This document shows positions 6,348-14,264 of a stretch of DNA of 21,366 bases, one piece after another. The DNA lies in assembly GCA_022790685.1 (NCBI GenBank), contig JAAVXQ010000047.1, forward strand, positions 1 to 21,366, read 5' to 3'. Origin of the DNA: Clostridia bacterium. GTDB taxonomy: Bacteria > Bacillota > Clostridia > TANB77 > CAG-508. How positions within the stretch are numbered: position 1 is the stretch's first letter; each line of letters starts with the position of its first letter. Under the pieces are notes generated by a model. That model was not told where the DNA came from and did no database searches. It saw nothing but the letters and a program-made list of their open reading frames with translations. Made by a program: the position numbers and the translations under genes.

Positions 6348-7290
6348 AGTTATTCCCATCAAAACTTCTATCTATTTTATAGATTTCATACAAATTTTCA
6401 TCTACTATAATCTGAATTGTACCATGCTTATCTGTTCTATATACCTTACTTCCTGTGTCTTCTAATCTTTTTATTATACTTTCTTTTGGTAAATTATAAT
6501 TATTTCCTTCTCCAACAGATATTATTGAAATTTCTGGTTTTATACTATCTATAAAATTTTTTGAACTACTTGTATCTGAGCCATGATGTCCTACTTTTAA
6601 AACGTCTATATCCTTCCATTCTCTTGAATTCTCAACTTTTTTTGTAGCATCACCTGTAAATAAAAACTTATATTTTTTATATTTCATTTCAAGCACTATA
6701 GAAGCATCATTTGCATCTTCTGGTTCACTATTGTCTACTGCCATTACTTCACATTCTAAGTCTTCTATATTTATTTTGTTTCCAATTTCTAACTCATTTA
6801 TTTCTAAATTTTTATTAAGCACTTCTGTAAGCAAATTTTTGTAATATATACTTGTATTACTTTCATTATATGGTAAATACATTTTTCCTATATTAAATTC
6901 TTTAACAATATATTGCATACTCCCTATATGATCTTCATGAATATGAGTTCCTATTAAATAATCTATTGTAGTAATGTTCTTTTCTTTTAAAAAAGCTACT
7001 ATTTTTTCTCCATCATTTACATTTCCTGTATCTATTATCATTAGTTTGTTCTTATAAAAAATTAATTGAGAATCAGCTTGTCCAACATCTAAATACAAAA
7101 TATTTAACTTTTTACTATCTATATTTATTTCTTTTTCTTGCTTTTCTGAAATTACACTATTTTTTATATTTGATATATTTTCATTATCAGTATTTACATC
7201 TTGTAAGGCTTCTGGATAAAAAGTTGCTACAATTCCTATTATAAAAAATAATATAATATATAAAAGTAATTTTTTTTCTCTTTTCTTCAT
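6346..7290 (-). CDS. ComEC/Rec2-type metallo-beta-lactamase-fold hydrolase, membrane-anchored
   Basis: Predicted extracytoplasmic metal-dependent hydrolase resembling the C-terminal domain of the competence protein ComEC; the substrate is unknown, with phosphodiesters or nucleic acid most likely. A Lys-rich start and one membrane helix (about residues 8-25) precede a linker and the beta-lactamase fold. The fold shows LYLDVGQADS, IIDTG, the metal motif HIHEDH (His116, His118, Asp120, His121), TGDAT with Asp214, GHHGSDTSSS (about 234-243) and a late HGTI. The start is taken at 7290: AGAAGGA lies about 7 nt before that ATG and a promoter predicts transcription from about 7304, which excludes the in-frame TTG at 7308. 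Length is then 314 residues. It converges with the DUF3006 gene. Confidence 0.9.
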   Translation of the reverse strand: MKKREKKLLLYIILFFIIGIVATFYPEALQDVNTDNENISNIKNSVISEKQEKEINIDSKKLNILYLDVGQADSQLIFYKNKLMIIDTGNVNDGEKIVAFLKEKNITTIDYLIGTHIHEDHIGSMQYIVKEFNIGKMYLPYNESNTSIYYKNLLTEVLNKNLEINELEIGNKINIEDLECEVMAVDNSEPEDANDASIVLEMKYKKYKFLFTGDATKKVENSREWKDIDVLKVGHHGSDTSSSKNFIDSIKPEISIISVGEGNNYNLPKESIIKRLEDTGSKVYRTDKHGTIQIIVDENLYEIYKIDRSFDGNN

Positions 7291-7310
7291 CTTTTTTTCC
7301 TTCTGCAATT

Positions 7311-7339
7311 ATTTTATCAATAATTATGAAGTTTATCAA
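7311..7339 (-). promoter_or_regulatory. Promoter of the beta-lactamase-fold hydrolase
   Basis: TTGATA (plus-strand 7334-7339), 17-bp spacer, TAAAAT (7311-7316). Further upstream the hexamer GTATAC occurs twice, about 7402-7433, with unknown meaning. Confidence 0.6.
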
Positions 7340-7453
7340 TATTAAATACTTTTATATATTATAATCTACCTCTATAGATTAGAGTATTTTAGTTCTCACA
7401 GTATACAATATTTCTTAGGTATACTATATCACTTTTATAGATAATATTATTCA

Positions 7454-7491
7454 GAATAAAAAAACATCTACAAATACATTTGTAGATGTTT
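7454..7491 (-). terminator. Terminator of the HEXXH gene
   Basis: 14-bp perfect inverted repeat (7462-7475 and 7478-7491) followed on the minus strand by about eight T, located 12 bp after the stop codon at 7503. Confidence 0.85.
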
Positions 7492-7502
7492 AAATTTATT
7501 AT

Positions 7503-8657
7503 TTATACTTTTTCTCTTTCTGCTTTTTGTTTATTATACTTAACTAAACTTCTATTATCAAAATCAATATTTGCAAATTCATATGGTGATATACCTTTTT
7601 TTCCAACAAAGAATTGTGCTATTTTTTCTGCTGATAAAGTATCAAATTCATATTCTGCATATGCATTTCTTTTCTTAGAAGTCTTAGGTAATTTTCTATA
7701 TTCAGCCTTGTCCCTGTCTATATCTTTTTGAATTTGCGCAATTGGATTACTATCTTTTCTATGTAAATAACCCAGCCAATATGGATAAACTTTGGCCATA
7801 AGTTCTGAGTTTTCCTTTGGTGTATCTATATCTAAATAGCTCTTACCTGTAATCATTGAATAAACTTCTTTATCTGCAAGAAATTTTATAAATGCATGAA
7901 ATCTATCCTTTTGCTTTTTAGTCATATGAAGTTTATATGGTAACATTGTTTCATGTACCTTTTCATGAAATAAAGCTCCTACTGTTTGTGCATCATTATG
8001 TTCTTGTTGCTCTACTCCTCTTGCCTCTGCTTGACTATAATAAAAGATTGCTCTACCTTTTTCTTCTGAAGAATTCTTTTGGTTATTATATATTGGTGCC
8101 ATTACAGACACTATAACTTTTTTACCATTTGGCGCCAAATTTGATGTTCCAACAACTTCTTCTATATATCTATTAAGGCTTTCTTCACATCTTCCCCATA
8201 AATTTTCAATTCTATTTTTATATTCTATTGTTTTTCTTAATATTCTTTTTCCTGGCTCAGTTTTTAAAACTCCTTCGCAATGTGGAACTAAACTCATTAT
8301 TTCATCAACAGAATCTTCTGGACAATCATATTGATATACTACTTTTGAAGCTATTGCTGTCCTAAAGCTTTCTGGAGAATTATGGGCTAATTTTGAAATT
8401 GTATCATAAATATTGTTTCCCGAACTGGTAAGCATATATCTCGTAATTGTATTACCATTTTCAGCTATTGTACTTACAATTTGACTATCTAAAGGTGTAC
8501 CAATAATTCCCATTTCTCTTAGAGCCTTTTTTCTTTCTGGATTATTTCTTACAATGCCTTCAACTGCAAACCTTTTTGCAAACAAATCTGCCATCATACC
8601 TGTTGAATTTACTGTAAATTTCATACTTGGCATAGTATTATTTTTTTCAAATAACAT
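7503..8657 (-). CDS. Unrecognised protein with HEXXH metallopeptidase-like motif
   Basis: I do not recognise this 384-residue protein. It has no signal peptide or membrane helix, so it should be cytoplasmic. At residues 231-235 it carries HEKVH in the context GALFHEKVHETMLP, matching the zinc HEXXH of metallopeptidases. Candidate third ligands are Glu264 and Glu285, the latter before a conserved-looking YPYWLGYL (291-298). The N-terminal half has no recognisable motif; the C-terminus is Lys/Arg-rich (KTSKKRNAYAEYEF). A single-gene unit is indicated: GGAGGAG lies 4 nt before the ATG, a strong terminator follows, and it is divergent from the DUF421 gene. A zinc-dependent peptidase is the leading idea, but the motif alone can occur by chance. 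Confidence 0.75.
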   Translation of the reverse strand: MLFEKNNTMPSMKFTVNSTGMMADLFAKRFAVEGIVRNNPERKKALREMGIIGTPLDSQIVSTIAENGNTITRYMLTSSGNNIYDTISKLAHNSPESFRTAIASKVVYQYDCPEDSVDEIMSLVPHCEGVLKTEPGKRILRKTIEYKNRIENLWGRCEESLNRYIEEVVGTSNLAPNGKKVIVSVMAPIYNNQKNSSEEKGRAIFYYSQAEARGVEQQEHNDAQTVGALFHEKVHETMLPYKLHMTKKQKDRFHAFIKFLADKEVYSMITGKSYLDIDTPKENSELMAKVYPYWLGYLHRKDSNPIAQIQKDIDRDKAEYRKLPKTSKKRNAYAEYEFDTLSAEKIAQFFVGKKGISPYEFANIDFDNRSLVKYNKQKAEREKV

Positions 8658-9191
8658 ATTCTCCTCCTATATATGTAATCACATCTATAGATTTTATATA
8701 ATAAAAGTGATTTAAGACTTTTAGCTTTTAATAAAGCCTATACAATATTTCATATTTATGCAAAACATAAACGCTTGTCATCATATTAGAAAATATACAT
8801 AAATATAATAATAAAAACTATTCTAATTTAATTTTTATTATCTATTATTCTGACAAGATCTTCACTTTAAATAGTTATATTTTAATATAACTACCAAAAG
8901 CAGACTATTGTAATCACATTTCAAAATTTCAAATCTTGAAATCTCATTTGTATATTTGAATATCAAAATTATAATATTATATTATGCCTAAAATATCTCT
9001 TCTAGTTTAAAATTCATACTCAACAATCTAATTATATCATATTTTTGACTAGAATAAAATACTTTTTGTAACTTTTTTGTGATTTTTTTGTAATCTTTTT
9101 GCTATATTTCTATATTTTTTATAAATTTTCGACATTTTTTCTAAAAAATTGGTAATACTAATTTTAGAATTCACATTTTAGGAGATATTCT
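8658..9191. other. 534-bp divergent intergenic region
   Basis: No convincing gene. It holds the leader of the minus-strand HEXXH gene, a small GCTTT/AAAGC hairpin near 8732-8745, a decamer GTAATCACAT present twice (8675-8684 and 8910-8919), and a phased T-tract block at 9063-9101. Near the DUF421 gene, TGGTAATAC (9150-9158) could be an extended -10 element. A small RNA cannot be excluded. Confidence 0.4.
9063..9101 (+). repeat. Four T-tracts in exact 11-bp phase
   Basis: Runs of 5, 6, 7 and 5 T are each followed by G, with the G at 9068, 9079, 9090 and 9101, exactly 11 bp apart. Such phasing is expected to bend DNA. The unit (TTTTTG, mostly followed by T) resembles the repeat upstream of rsmH. 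Confidence 0.6.
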
Positions 9192-9902
9192 ATGGGAAAT
9201 ATTTTAAAAGTAATTATATTATCACTTGTATCAGAAACAGTATTATTCATACTTACAAAACTAATGGGAGATAAGCAAATTTCACAGCTTACTATGTTTG
9301 ATTATATAATAGGAATAACAATTGGATCTATTGCTGCAGAAATGGCTACTGCTTTAGAATCTGATTATTCTGAACCATTAACAGCAATGATAGTATATGC
9401 TTTAGTAGCTGTTGCTATTTCTATCTTATCCTCAAAATCCATAAAATTTCGAAGATTTTTATATGGTACCTCTCTTATATTATTAGATAATGGAATATTA
9501 TATAAAGAAAATTTCAAAACTGCAAAACTTGATATAAATGAATTCTTAGTTCAATGTAGAACTTCTGGATTTTTTAACATAAATGACATTCAAACAGCAA
9601 TATTAGAATCAAATGGAAAAATAAGTTTTCTTCCAAAAGCTCATTATAGACCTGTCACACCAAAGGATTTAAATATCAATGTTTCTCCTGAAAAAAGTAC
9701 TACTAATGTAATAATTGATGGAAAACTTCTTATGGATAACTTAAAATTCACAGGAAATGATGAAATATGGCTGCAAAAAAAGCTTTCTTCAATGCAAATT
9801 TCTTCTATATCAGAGGTTTTTTTAGGTTTCTGCGATTCTAATAATAATTTATCCCTTTATAAAAATAATTGTGAAAAAAATTCAGAAGATAATTTTAATT
9901 AA
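9192..9902 (+). CDS. DUF421 (YetF-like) membrane protein
   Basis: Inner-membrane protein of 236 residues. Three N-terminal helices (about 4-24, 35-55, 62-80) are followed by a soluble mixed alpha/beta domain. The family signature is clear: LMGDKQISQLTMFDYIIG followed by TIGSIAAE (about 24-49), then KFRRFLYG and GILYKENFKTAKLDINEF. Bacillus members (YetF, YdfS) are linked to the spore membrane, and a duplicated relative occurs on spoVA-type mobile elements; the biochemical role is unclear. GGAG lies 7 nt before the ATG. Phased T-tracts lie upstream and a terminator follows. It stands alone between a divergent and a convergent gene. Confidence 0.9.
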   Translation: MGNILKVIILSLVSETVLFILTKLMGDKQISQLTMFDYIIGITIGSIAAEMATALESDYSEPLTAMIVYALVAVAISILSSKSIKFRRFLYGTSLILLDNGILYKENFKTAKLDINEFLVQCRTSGFFNINDIQTAILESNGKISFLPKAHYRPVTPKDLNINVSPEKSTTNVIIDGKLLMDNLKFTGNDEIWLQKKLSSMQISSISEVFLGFCDSNNNLSLYKNNCEKNSEDNFN

Positions 9903-9940
9903 TCATTATTTTACATTTTTAAAAAAACTTTCTTCTTCAA

Positions 9941-9969
9941 AAAAGCAAGTATTCAACATACTTGCTTTT
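9941..9969. terminator. Bidirectional terminator after the DUF421 and YgjP-type genes
   Basis: 12-bp perfect inverted repeat (9941-9952 and 9958-9969) with a 5-base loop between convergent genes. The U-run is better on the minus strand. Confidence 0.8.
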
Positions 9970-9976
9970 CTATATC

Positions 9977-10513
9977 TTAATTTTTTAGTTTCTTTCTTAA
10001 CTCTTTATAATTAGGAATATTTACTTCTACCAATTTCCAAAATTCTTTTGAATGATTCATATACTTTAAGTGGCATAGCTCATGAACAATAACATATTTT
10101 ATGATTTCCTCCTCATATTTTATAAGTTCATAATTTATTGTTATATTTTTATTTGAGGTACAGCTCCCCCATGCATATTTTATATTTTTAATCCTTATTT
10201 TGTTAAAAGATACTCCTAATATACTTGCATATTTATTAATATTTTCTAAAACAATTTTTTCAAATTCAAAATCAGAATATTTATTTTCTCTTAATTTACT
10301 TTCATTACTTTCTTTTAGCTTTTGTAATATCCATTTTTCTTTATTTTTCAATAAATTTTCTATATACTGCAAATTAATTTTTTTAGGTGATTTTACTATT
10401 ATTTTCCCATATTTTATTCTAATATAAATATTTTTTAGTTTTTGTTTTATTAATATATATTCAAACTCTTTGCCTTGTAATTTAATTTTTAAAACTTCTT
10501 CTTTTTTATCCAT
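9977..10513 (-). CDS. YgjP-type (DUF45, M48-like) zinc metallopeptidase
   Basis: Cytoplasmic predicted zinc metalloprotease of 178 residues. The C-terminal part is the family hallmark: YAWGSCTSNKNITINYEL (about 113-130), then VIVHELCHLKYMNHSKEFW, with zinc ligands His144, His148 and probably His154 and catalytic Glu145. The N-terminus is somewhat shorter than in many homologues of about 230 residues, but the fold appears complete. The ATG lies one base after the stop of the upstream hydrolase gene and has only a weak AAG ribosome binding site, so translation is probably coupled to that gene. The substrate is unknown; in other bacteria the gene often accompanies restriction or DNA-processing genes, which is not seen here. 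Confidence 0.9.
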   Translation of the reverse strand: MDKKEEVLKIKLQGKEFEYILIKQKLKNIYIRIKYGKIIVKSPKKINLQYIENLLKNKEKWILQKLKESNESKLRENKYSDFEFEKIVLENINKYASILGVSFNKIRIKNIKYAWGSCTSNKNITINYELIKYEEEIIKYVIVHELCHLKYMNHSKEFWKLVEVNIPNYKELRKKLKN

Positions 10514-10514
10514 C

Positions 10515-11423
10515 TTACTTTTCTATACAATTTAATATATAGCAAAAAACCTCTTCTTTATTTATTTCATTTAGTAACTCATGTCTTGCATCTTTAAATA
10601 GTCTTATATCTACCTCATAATTTCCTTTTTCAAACATTTTATAAACTCTTATTACTCCTTTTGCATTTTCACCAACAGGATCTTTATCTCCAGACGTTAT
10701 TAAAATTGGTACTTTTATGCTTTTATTAACATTTTTTTGTTTTGAAACATATAAACTTCCTTTTAGTAAATCTTCATAAGCTTGAAGAGTAAAGTTTTTA
10801 AGACATTTTTTGTCACTAATAAACTCATCTACTGATTCCTGATCTCTACTAGTCCAATCAGCTACTGTTCTATTTGGATTGAACTTTTTATTAAAAGAAC
10901 CTGTAACTAAATATTCTATTAATTCACTCTTGTATTTCTTTCCCAAAAATATTTTCATTAATTTTATAAGAAAAATACCAGATATTATACCTAACCTTTT
11001 ACCACTAGTTCCACATATAATAACTTTATCAATTTTATCCTTATATTTGGTTATATAAGTCCTCACTAATAAGGATCCCATGCTATGCCCAAATATAGTA
11101 TACTTCAGATCTGGATATTCTTTCTTAGCAAAAGCTTGTACCTTATGAATGTCATCTACTAAATTACTCCATCCATGTTTATCAGAAAAATGCCCATACT
11201 CTTCTTCATTTTTGACAGTTTCTCCATGACCTAAATGATCATGTCCAATAACAATATATCCCTTTTGTGATAAAAATTCTGCAAATTCTGTATATCTTCC
11301 AATATGTTCCTGCATACCATGAACTAGCTGAATTATACCTTTATATTCTTTTCTTTCCTGTCTCCAAATTCTACCAGCGATTTTTTTCCCTGTAGATGAT
11401 TCTATTTCAAATTTTTTCTCCAT
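10515..11423 (-). CDS. Alpha/beta hydrolase, lysophospholipase/monoacylglycerol lipase type
   Basis: Serine hydrolase of 302 residues expected to cleave acyl esters of lysophospholipids or monoacylglycerols. It shows the N-terminal VHGMQEHIGRY loop (about 34-44), GHDHLGHGET (60-69), the nucleophile elbow GHSMGS with Ser114, an acid residue in SGDKDPVG (Asp248) and the catalytic histidine in DARHE (His281). There is no signal peptide. A lid region around 145-175 is rich in hydrophobic and basic residues and may touch the membrane. GAGGA lies 4 nt before the ATG, with a good promoter upstream. It is the first gene of a two-gene operon with the YgjP-type metallopeptidase. Confidence 0.9.
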   Translation of the reverse strand: MEKKFEIESSTGKKIAGRIWRQERKEYKGIIQLVHGMQEHIGRYTEFAEFLSQKGYIVIGHDHLGHGETVKNEEEYGHFSDKHGWSNLVDDIHKVQAFAKKEYPDLKYTIFGHSMGSLLVRTYITKYKDKIDKVIICGTSGKRLGIISGIFLIKLMKIFLGKKYKSELIEYLVTGSFNKKFNPNRTVADWTSRDQESVDEFISDKKCLKNFTLQAYEDLLKGSLYVSKQKNVNKSIKVPILITSGDKDPVGENAKGVIRVYKMFEKGNYEVDIRLFKDARHELLNEINKEEVFCYILNCIEK

Positions 11424-11446
11424 AAATTCCTCACTTATTTTTTAAA

Positions 11447-11475
11447 ATTATATCATCTTTTTTAAGTTAGTTCAA
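11447..11475 (-). promoter_or_regulatory. Promoter of the alpha/beta hydrolase operon
   Basis: TTGAAC (plus-strand 11470-11475), 17-bp spacer, TATAAT (11447-11452). It is divergent from the alcohol dehydrogenase promoter about 50 bp away. Confidence 0.7.
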
Positions 11476-11524
11476 ATAGAAAAGAAACTTAAAAATATTC
11501 CTGTTAAAATTAGTATTAGTGTTA

Positions 11525-11553
11525 TTGACCTTATTTTTATTTGATTGTATAAT
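11525..11553 (+). promoter_or_regulatory. Promoter of the alcohol dehydrogenase gene
   Basis: TTGACC (11525-11530), 17-bp spacer, TATAAT (11548-11553), close to consensus. It lies inside an upstream extension of the open frame and so fixes the coding start at 11588. Confidence 0.8.
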
Positions 11554-11587
11554 ATTTTATATTATACATATAGAAAGGAAAATTTTT

Positions 11588-12749
11588 ATGGAAAATTTTG
11601 TATTTCATGCACCTACTGAAATATATTTTGGTAAAGATAAAATGGAAAAATTACCAGATATTTTAAGTAGATATGGAAAAAATGTTCTTCTAGCCTTTGG
11701 TGGTGGAAGTATAAAGAAAAATGGAATTTATGATAAAGTATGTACTTTATTAAAAGATTTTAGTATATTTGAACTTGAAGGAATTGAACCAAATCCTAGA
11801 ATTGGGACTGTTAGAAAAGGTATTGATTTATGTAAAAATCACAATATAGATGTTATATTAGCTGTTGGTGGTGGAAGTACCATAGATTGTTCAAAATTAA
11901 TTAGTGCTGGTTTTTATTATAATGGAGATAGTTGGGATTTAGTGAAAGACTCTAGTAAGATAACTAATGCATTGCCTTTAGTTACAATTTTAACAATCGC
12001 AGCTACTGGTTCTGAAATGAATGCTACAGCTGTTATATCAAATCCAGAAACTAATGAAAAGTTATCAACAAAATCAAAATATATGGCTCCAAAAGTTTCA
12101 ATTTTGAATCCTGAATATACTTATTCTTTACCAAGAATTCAAACAGCAGCAGGAACAGCAGATATTATGTCACATGTACTTGAAAATTACTTTAAAAAAG
12201 ATACTGAAGCCTTTCTTTCTGATAAAATATCTGAAAGTATATTAGAAACCTGCATAAAATATTGTCCTATTGCACTTAAGGATCCTTCAAATTATGAAGC
12301 TCGTAGTAATTTAATGTGGGCATCAAGCCTAGCTCTAAATGGACTATGTGGATCCGGAAAATCTGGCACTTGGACTTGTCATCCTATTGAACATGAATTA
12401 AGTGCATTTTATGATATAACTCATGGAATTGGACTTGCAATTATAACTCCAAATTGGATGAAATATATTTTATCTGAAAAAACTGTTGATAAATTTGCTA
12501 ATTATGCAGTAAATGTATGGCACTTAGAAAAATCTGATGATAAATTTGATTTAGCAAATAAAGCTATTGAGGCCACTTATAATTTCTTTTCTAGTTTGCG
12601 GAATTCCTATGAATCTTGGAAAATTAGGTATAGATGATTCTTTACTTGAAAAAATGGCTCATGCTGTTATAACTCATAGAGATTTACAAAATGCATATGT
12701 GCCTTTAAATGAACAAGATGTATTAAACATTTTAAAAATGTGTTTATAA
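11588..12749 (+). CDS. Iron-containing alcohol dehydrogenase (butanol dehydrogenase/YqhD-YugJ type), frame broken at an in-frame CGG
   Basis: Cytoplasmic NAD(P)H-dependent enzyme that interconverts aldehydes and alcohols, used by fermenters to dispose of reducing power. The N-terminal Rossmann-like domain has FGGGS (37-41) and VGGGSTID (93-100); the metal domain supplies Asp192, His196, His265 and His279. AAAGGA precedes the ATG. The first frame runs 337 codons to TTG (12596-12598), then CGG. Read on, it drifts and stops at 12637. Skipping C12599 gives SLGIPMNLGKLGID, the conserved C-terminal motif of the family, and continues to TAA at 12747. The joined product is 386 residues, the normal family length. 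Both halves show no other damage, so a functional product made by frameshifting, or an assembly error, is likelier than old decay. Confidence 0.9.
12596..12602 (+). other. Candidate +1 frameshift site TTG-CGG-A in the alcohol dehydrogenase gene
   Basis: The zero-frame codons are TTG (12596-12598) and CGG (12599-12601). Reading GGA (12600-12602) instead restores the conserved LGIP motif. The TGCGGA context is the same as at 4254-4259, and here it runs into the palindrome GGAATTCC. Confidence 0.55.
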
Positions 12750-12757
12750 TATTAGTT

Positions 12758-12797
12758 AAAAATGCTTTTTGCTATATGTAAAAAGCATTTTTATTTT
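12758..12797 (+). terminator. Terminator of the alcohol dehydrogenase gene
   Basis: 13-bp perfect inverted repeat (12758-12770 and 12780-12792) with a 9-base loop and T-rich tail. It follows the stop of the shifted frame (12749) by 8 bp, so the transcription unit fits the full-length product. Confidence 0.85.
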
Positions 12798-12893
12798 GCT
12801 TTACTTATATTTATCTGTTTTTAAATTATTATTTATGAATATAAATTTATTTTTTACGAAAAATATTATATATAATAATTTTTAGGAGGAACT

Positions 12894-13322
12894 ATGAATA
12901 ATAATTTAAAAGTATTAAATGAAATTCATAAAGGTCTTATAATGGGAATGGAATCTATTTCTGTTATTAAGTCAAAAGTAGAAGAGCCTGAATTTAGAAC
13001 TCTTTTAAATAATCAATATTCTGAGTATTCAAATATTTTAGAAAAAGTTAATAATAAATTCGAAAAATATAATGAAAAAGCTGATGATACAACCCCTATT
13101 GAAAAAATAATGGGTTGGACCTCAATTCAGTTTGATACCTTAACAGATCATTCTGCTTCTAAAATTTCTGACATGTTAATTAGAGGAACTACTATGGGAA
13201 TTATTGAAGGCAGAAAAATGTTAAATACTAATCTTAGTGTTGATAATGAAGTAACTAATATCCTACAAGAATTTGTTGATATGCAGGAAGAAGACATTGA
13301 AAAATTAAAAGAATGGTTATAA
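12894..13322 (+). CDS. Small helical protein, ferritin-like four-helix bundle (DUF2383-like)
   Basis: The 142-residue protein is almost entirely predicted helix: an opening NLKVLNEIHKGLIMGMESI, a second helix rich in Glu/Asn/Lys, a GWTSIQFDTLTD segment and a final charged helix ending EEDIEKLKEWL. The pattern resembles PA2169/DUF2383-type ferritin-like proteins, but I see no clear ExxH iron motif, so metal binding is doubtful. It has no signal peptide or membrane segment. AGGAGG lies 5 nt before the ATG, and a terminator lies on either side, so it is probably transcribed alone. The function is unknown. Confidence 0.75.
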   Translation: MNNNLKVLNEIHKGLIMGMESISVIKSKVEEPEFRTLLNNQYSEYSNILEKVNNKFEKYNEKADDTTPIEKIMGWTSIQFDTLTDHSASKISDMLIRGTTMGIIEGRKMLNTNLSVDNEVTNILQEFVDMQEEDIEKLKEWL

Positions 13323-13360
13323 AATTTAATAATTTTATAATATATGCTTAATATAAAAAT

Positions 13361-13408
13361 AAACTCAAATAGTAAAATTAAATTTAGCTATTTGAGTTTG
13401 TTTTTTTA
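13361..13408 (+). terminator. Terminator of the four-helix protein gene
   Basis: 12-bp inverted repeat (13361-13372 and 13388-13399) with a 15-base loop, followed by a run of seven T. Confidence 0.8.
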
Positions 13409-13457
13409 TATTACATAAAAATTTTTCCGCAAATTAAATTTGTCAAAAACTTATATT

Positions 13458-13838
13458 TTATTCTACGTCTATTTTCCATAAACCATGTTTATTGCAATAC
13501 GCATATAAGCTTGAACCTGGGATATATTTAAATCTAGCTTCTGCATTTTGTTCAGGATATAAGGTAACAGTATACTCTTTATTTTCATGTACTAAACTTA
13601 CCCATTCAATAAAATGCTCTTTTTCCATAACATGATTTACCTTCACAAATATTTCATCTTCAACTTTTTCATAGGTTGGTATATGTTTTTCTACTGCACA
13701 TTCTACTGAATTTGCAACCAAAGCTTCCATTGTTTCATCACAACATTTTATTCCACAGCCTTGGCAATTGCAATCTTTAATAACCTTTACCATTGCCCCA
13801 CAAGATTTACATTTTTTTACTAATAATTCATTTTTCAT
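13458..13838 (-). CDS. Desulfoferrodoxin/superoxide reductase-like protein
   Basis: Non-haem iron protein of anaerobes that reduces superoxide to peroxide without making oxygen. The 126 residues have an N-terminal desulforedoxin-like zinc or iron site (Cys10, Cys13, Cys32, Cys33) and a C-terminal superoxide reductase domain. That domain has EKHIP (His52), NHVMEKEHFIEW (His69, His75) and the hallmark CNKHG (Cys115, His118), giving a His4-Cys iron centre. Three additional cysteines (Cys23, Cys25, Cys28) lie between the two halves of the first site, which is unusual. The start is set at 13838: GAGGA is 9 nt upstream, while an ATG at 13847 would sit directly on the Shine-Dalgarno. It is the last gene of the HIT-cyclophilin-unknown-SOR operon. 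Confidence 0.9.
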   Translation of the reverse strand: MKNELLVKKCKSCGAMVKVIKDCNCQGCGIKCCDETMEALVANSVECAVEKHIPTYEKVEDEIFVKVNHVMEKEHFIEWVSLVHENKEYTVTLYPEQNAEARFKYIPGSSLYAYCNKHGLWKIDVE

Positions 13839-13868
13839 ATTTAACATTCCTCTCTTTTTTATTTATTT

Positions 13869-14240
13869 TTATTCTGTAACTTCTATCAAAAATTCCTCAA
13901 AATCAGCAAATTCTTCAGGAGAAGTATCTTTTCCTCTTTTTATTATTTTTTTATTTTCATTATAATATATTACAAGTTTCCAAGTATATTCTTCTTCAGG
14001 CTTTTCTCCCAATTTAAGCATGTAGTTATTTTCCCAATTTTGAACTTTATAAGATAATACTTTTTCTATAAAGTTTTTATATTCTTCTTCATTTAATTCT
14101 GAAAAAAAACATAATTCATTTATTTGGAGATTAGTCCCCTCTTTATATATTTTATATATTGCTGGCAATTGCCATGCATCTGTTACCTCTAATTCAATAC
14201 AATATGAATTTAATATATTTTGCTCTATCTCAGTATTCAT
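13869..14240 (-). CDS. Unrecognised acidic protein of 123 residues
   Basis: I do not recognise this protein. It is acidic and soluble with no signal peptide, membrane helix or cysteine pair, and has a mixed alpha/beta look: IELEVTDAWQLPAIYKIYKE, a helical middle (LNEEEYKNFIEKVLSYKVQ), a strand WKLVIYYNENKK, and an acidic end rich in Glu and Phe. AAAGGA precedes the ATG. It sits 24 bp after the cyclophilin gene and 30 bp before the superoxide reductase gene on the same strand, so it is probably co-transcribed with them and may belong to the same stress or protein-maintenance unit. No enzymatic motif can be seen. Confidence 0.75.
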   Translation of the reverse strand: MNTEIEQNILNSYCIELEVTDAWQLPAIYKIYKEGTNLQINELCFFSELNEEEYKNFIEKVLSYKVQNWENNYMLKLGEKPEEEYTWKLVIYYNENKKIIKRGKDTSPEEFADFEEFLIEVTE

Positions 14241-14264
14241 AATAAATCCTTTCCTAATTTGCCA

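Noticed and set aside
11519..11587. N-terminal extension of the alcohol dehydrogenase
   Set aside because: It contains the promoter and encodes a hydrophobic stretch absent from the family; the start at 11588 has AAAGGA.
4254..12602. A systematic sequencing error inserting C into TGGGA
   Set aside because: Not excluded, but uninterrupted TGGGA occurs several times in intact genes (for example near 11809, 12943, 13195 and 20478), so a rule-like error at this sequence is unlikely.
13426..13431. Other TGCGGA copies (minus strand, here and at 3223-3228)
   Set aside because: Both lie in non-coding gaps with no open frame through them, so they are not further frameshift sites.
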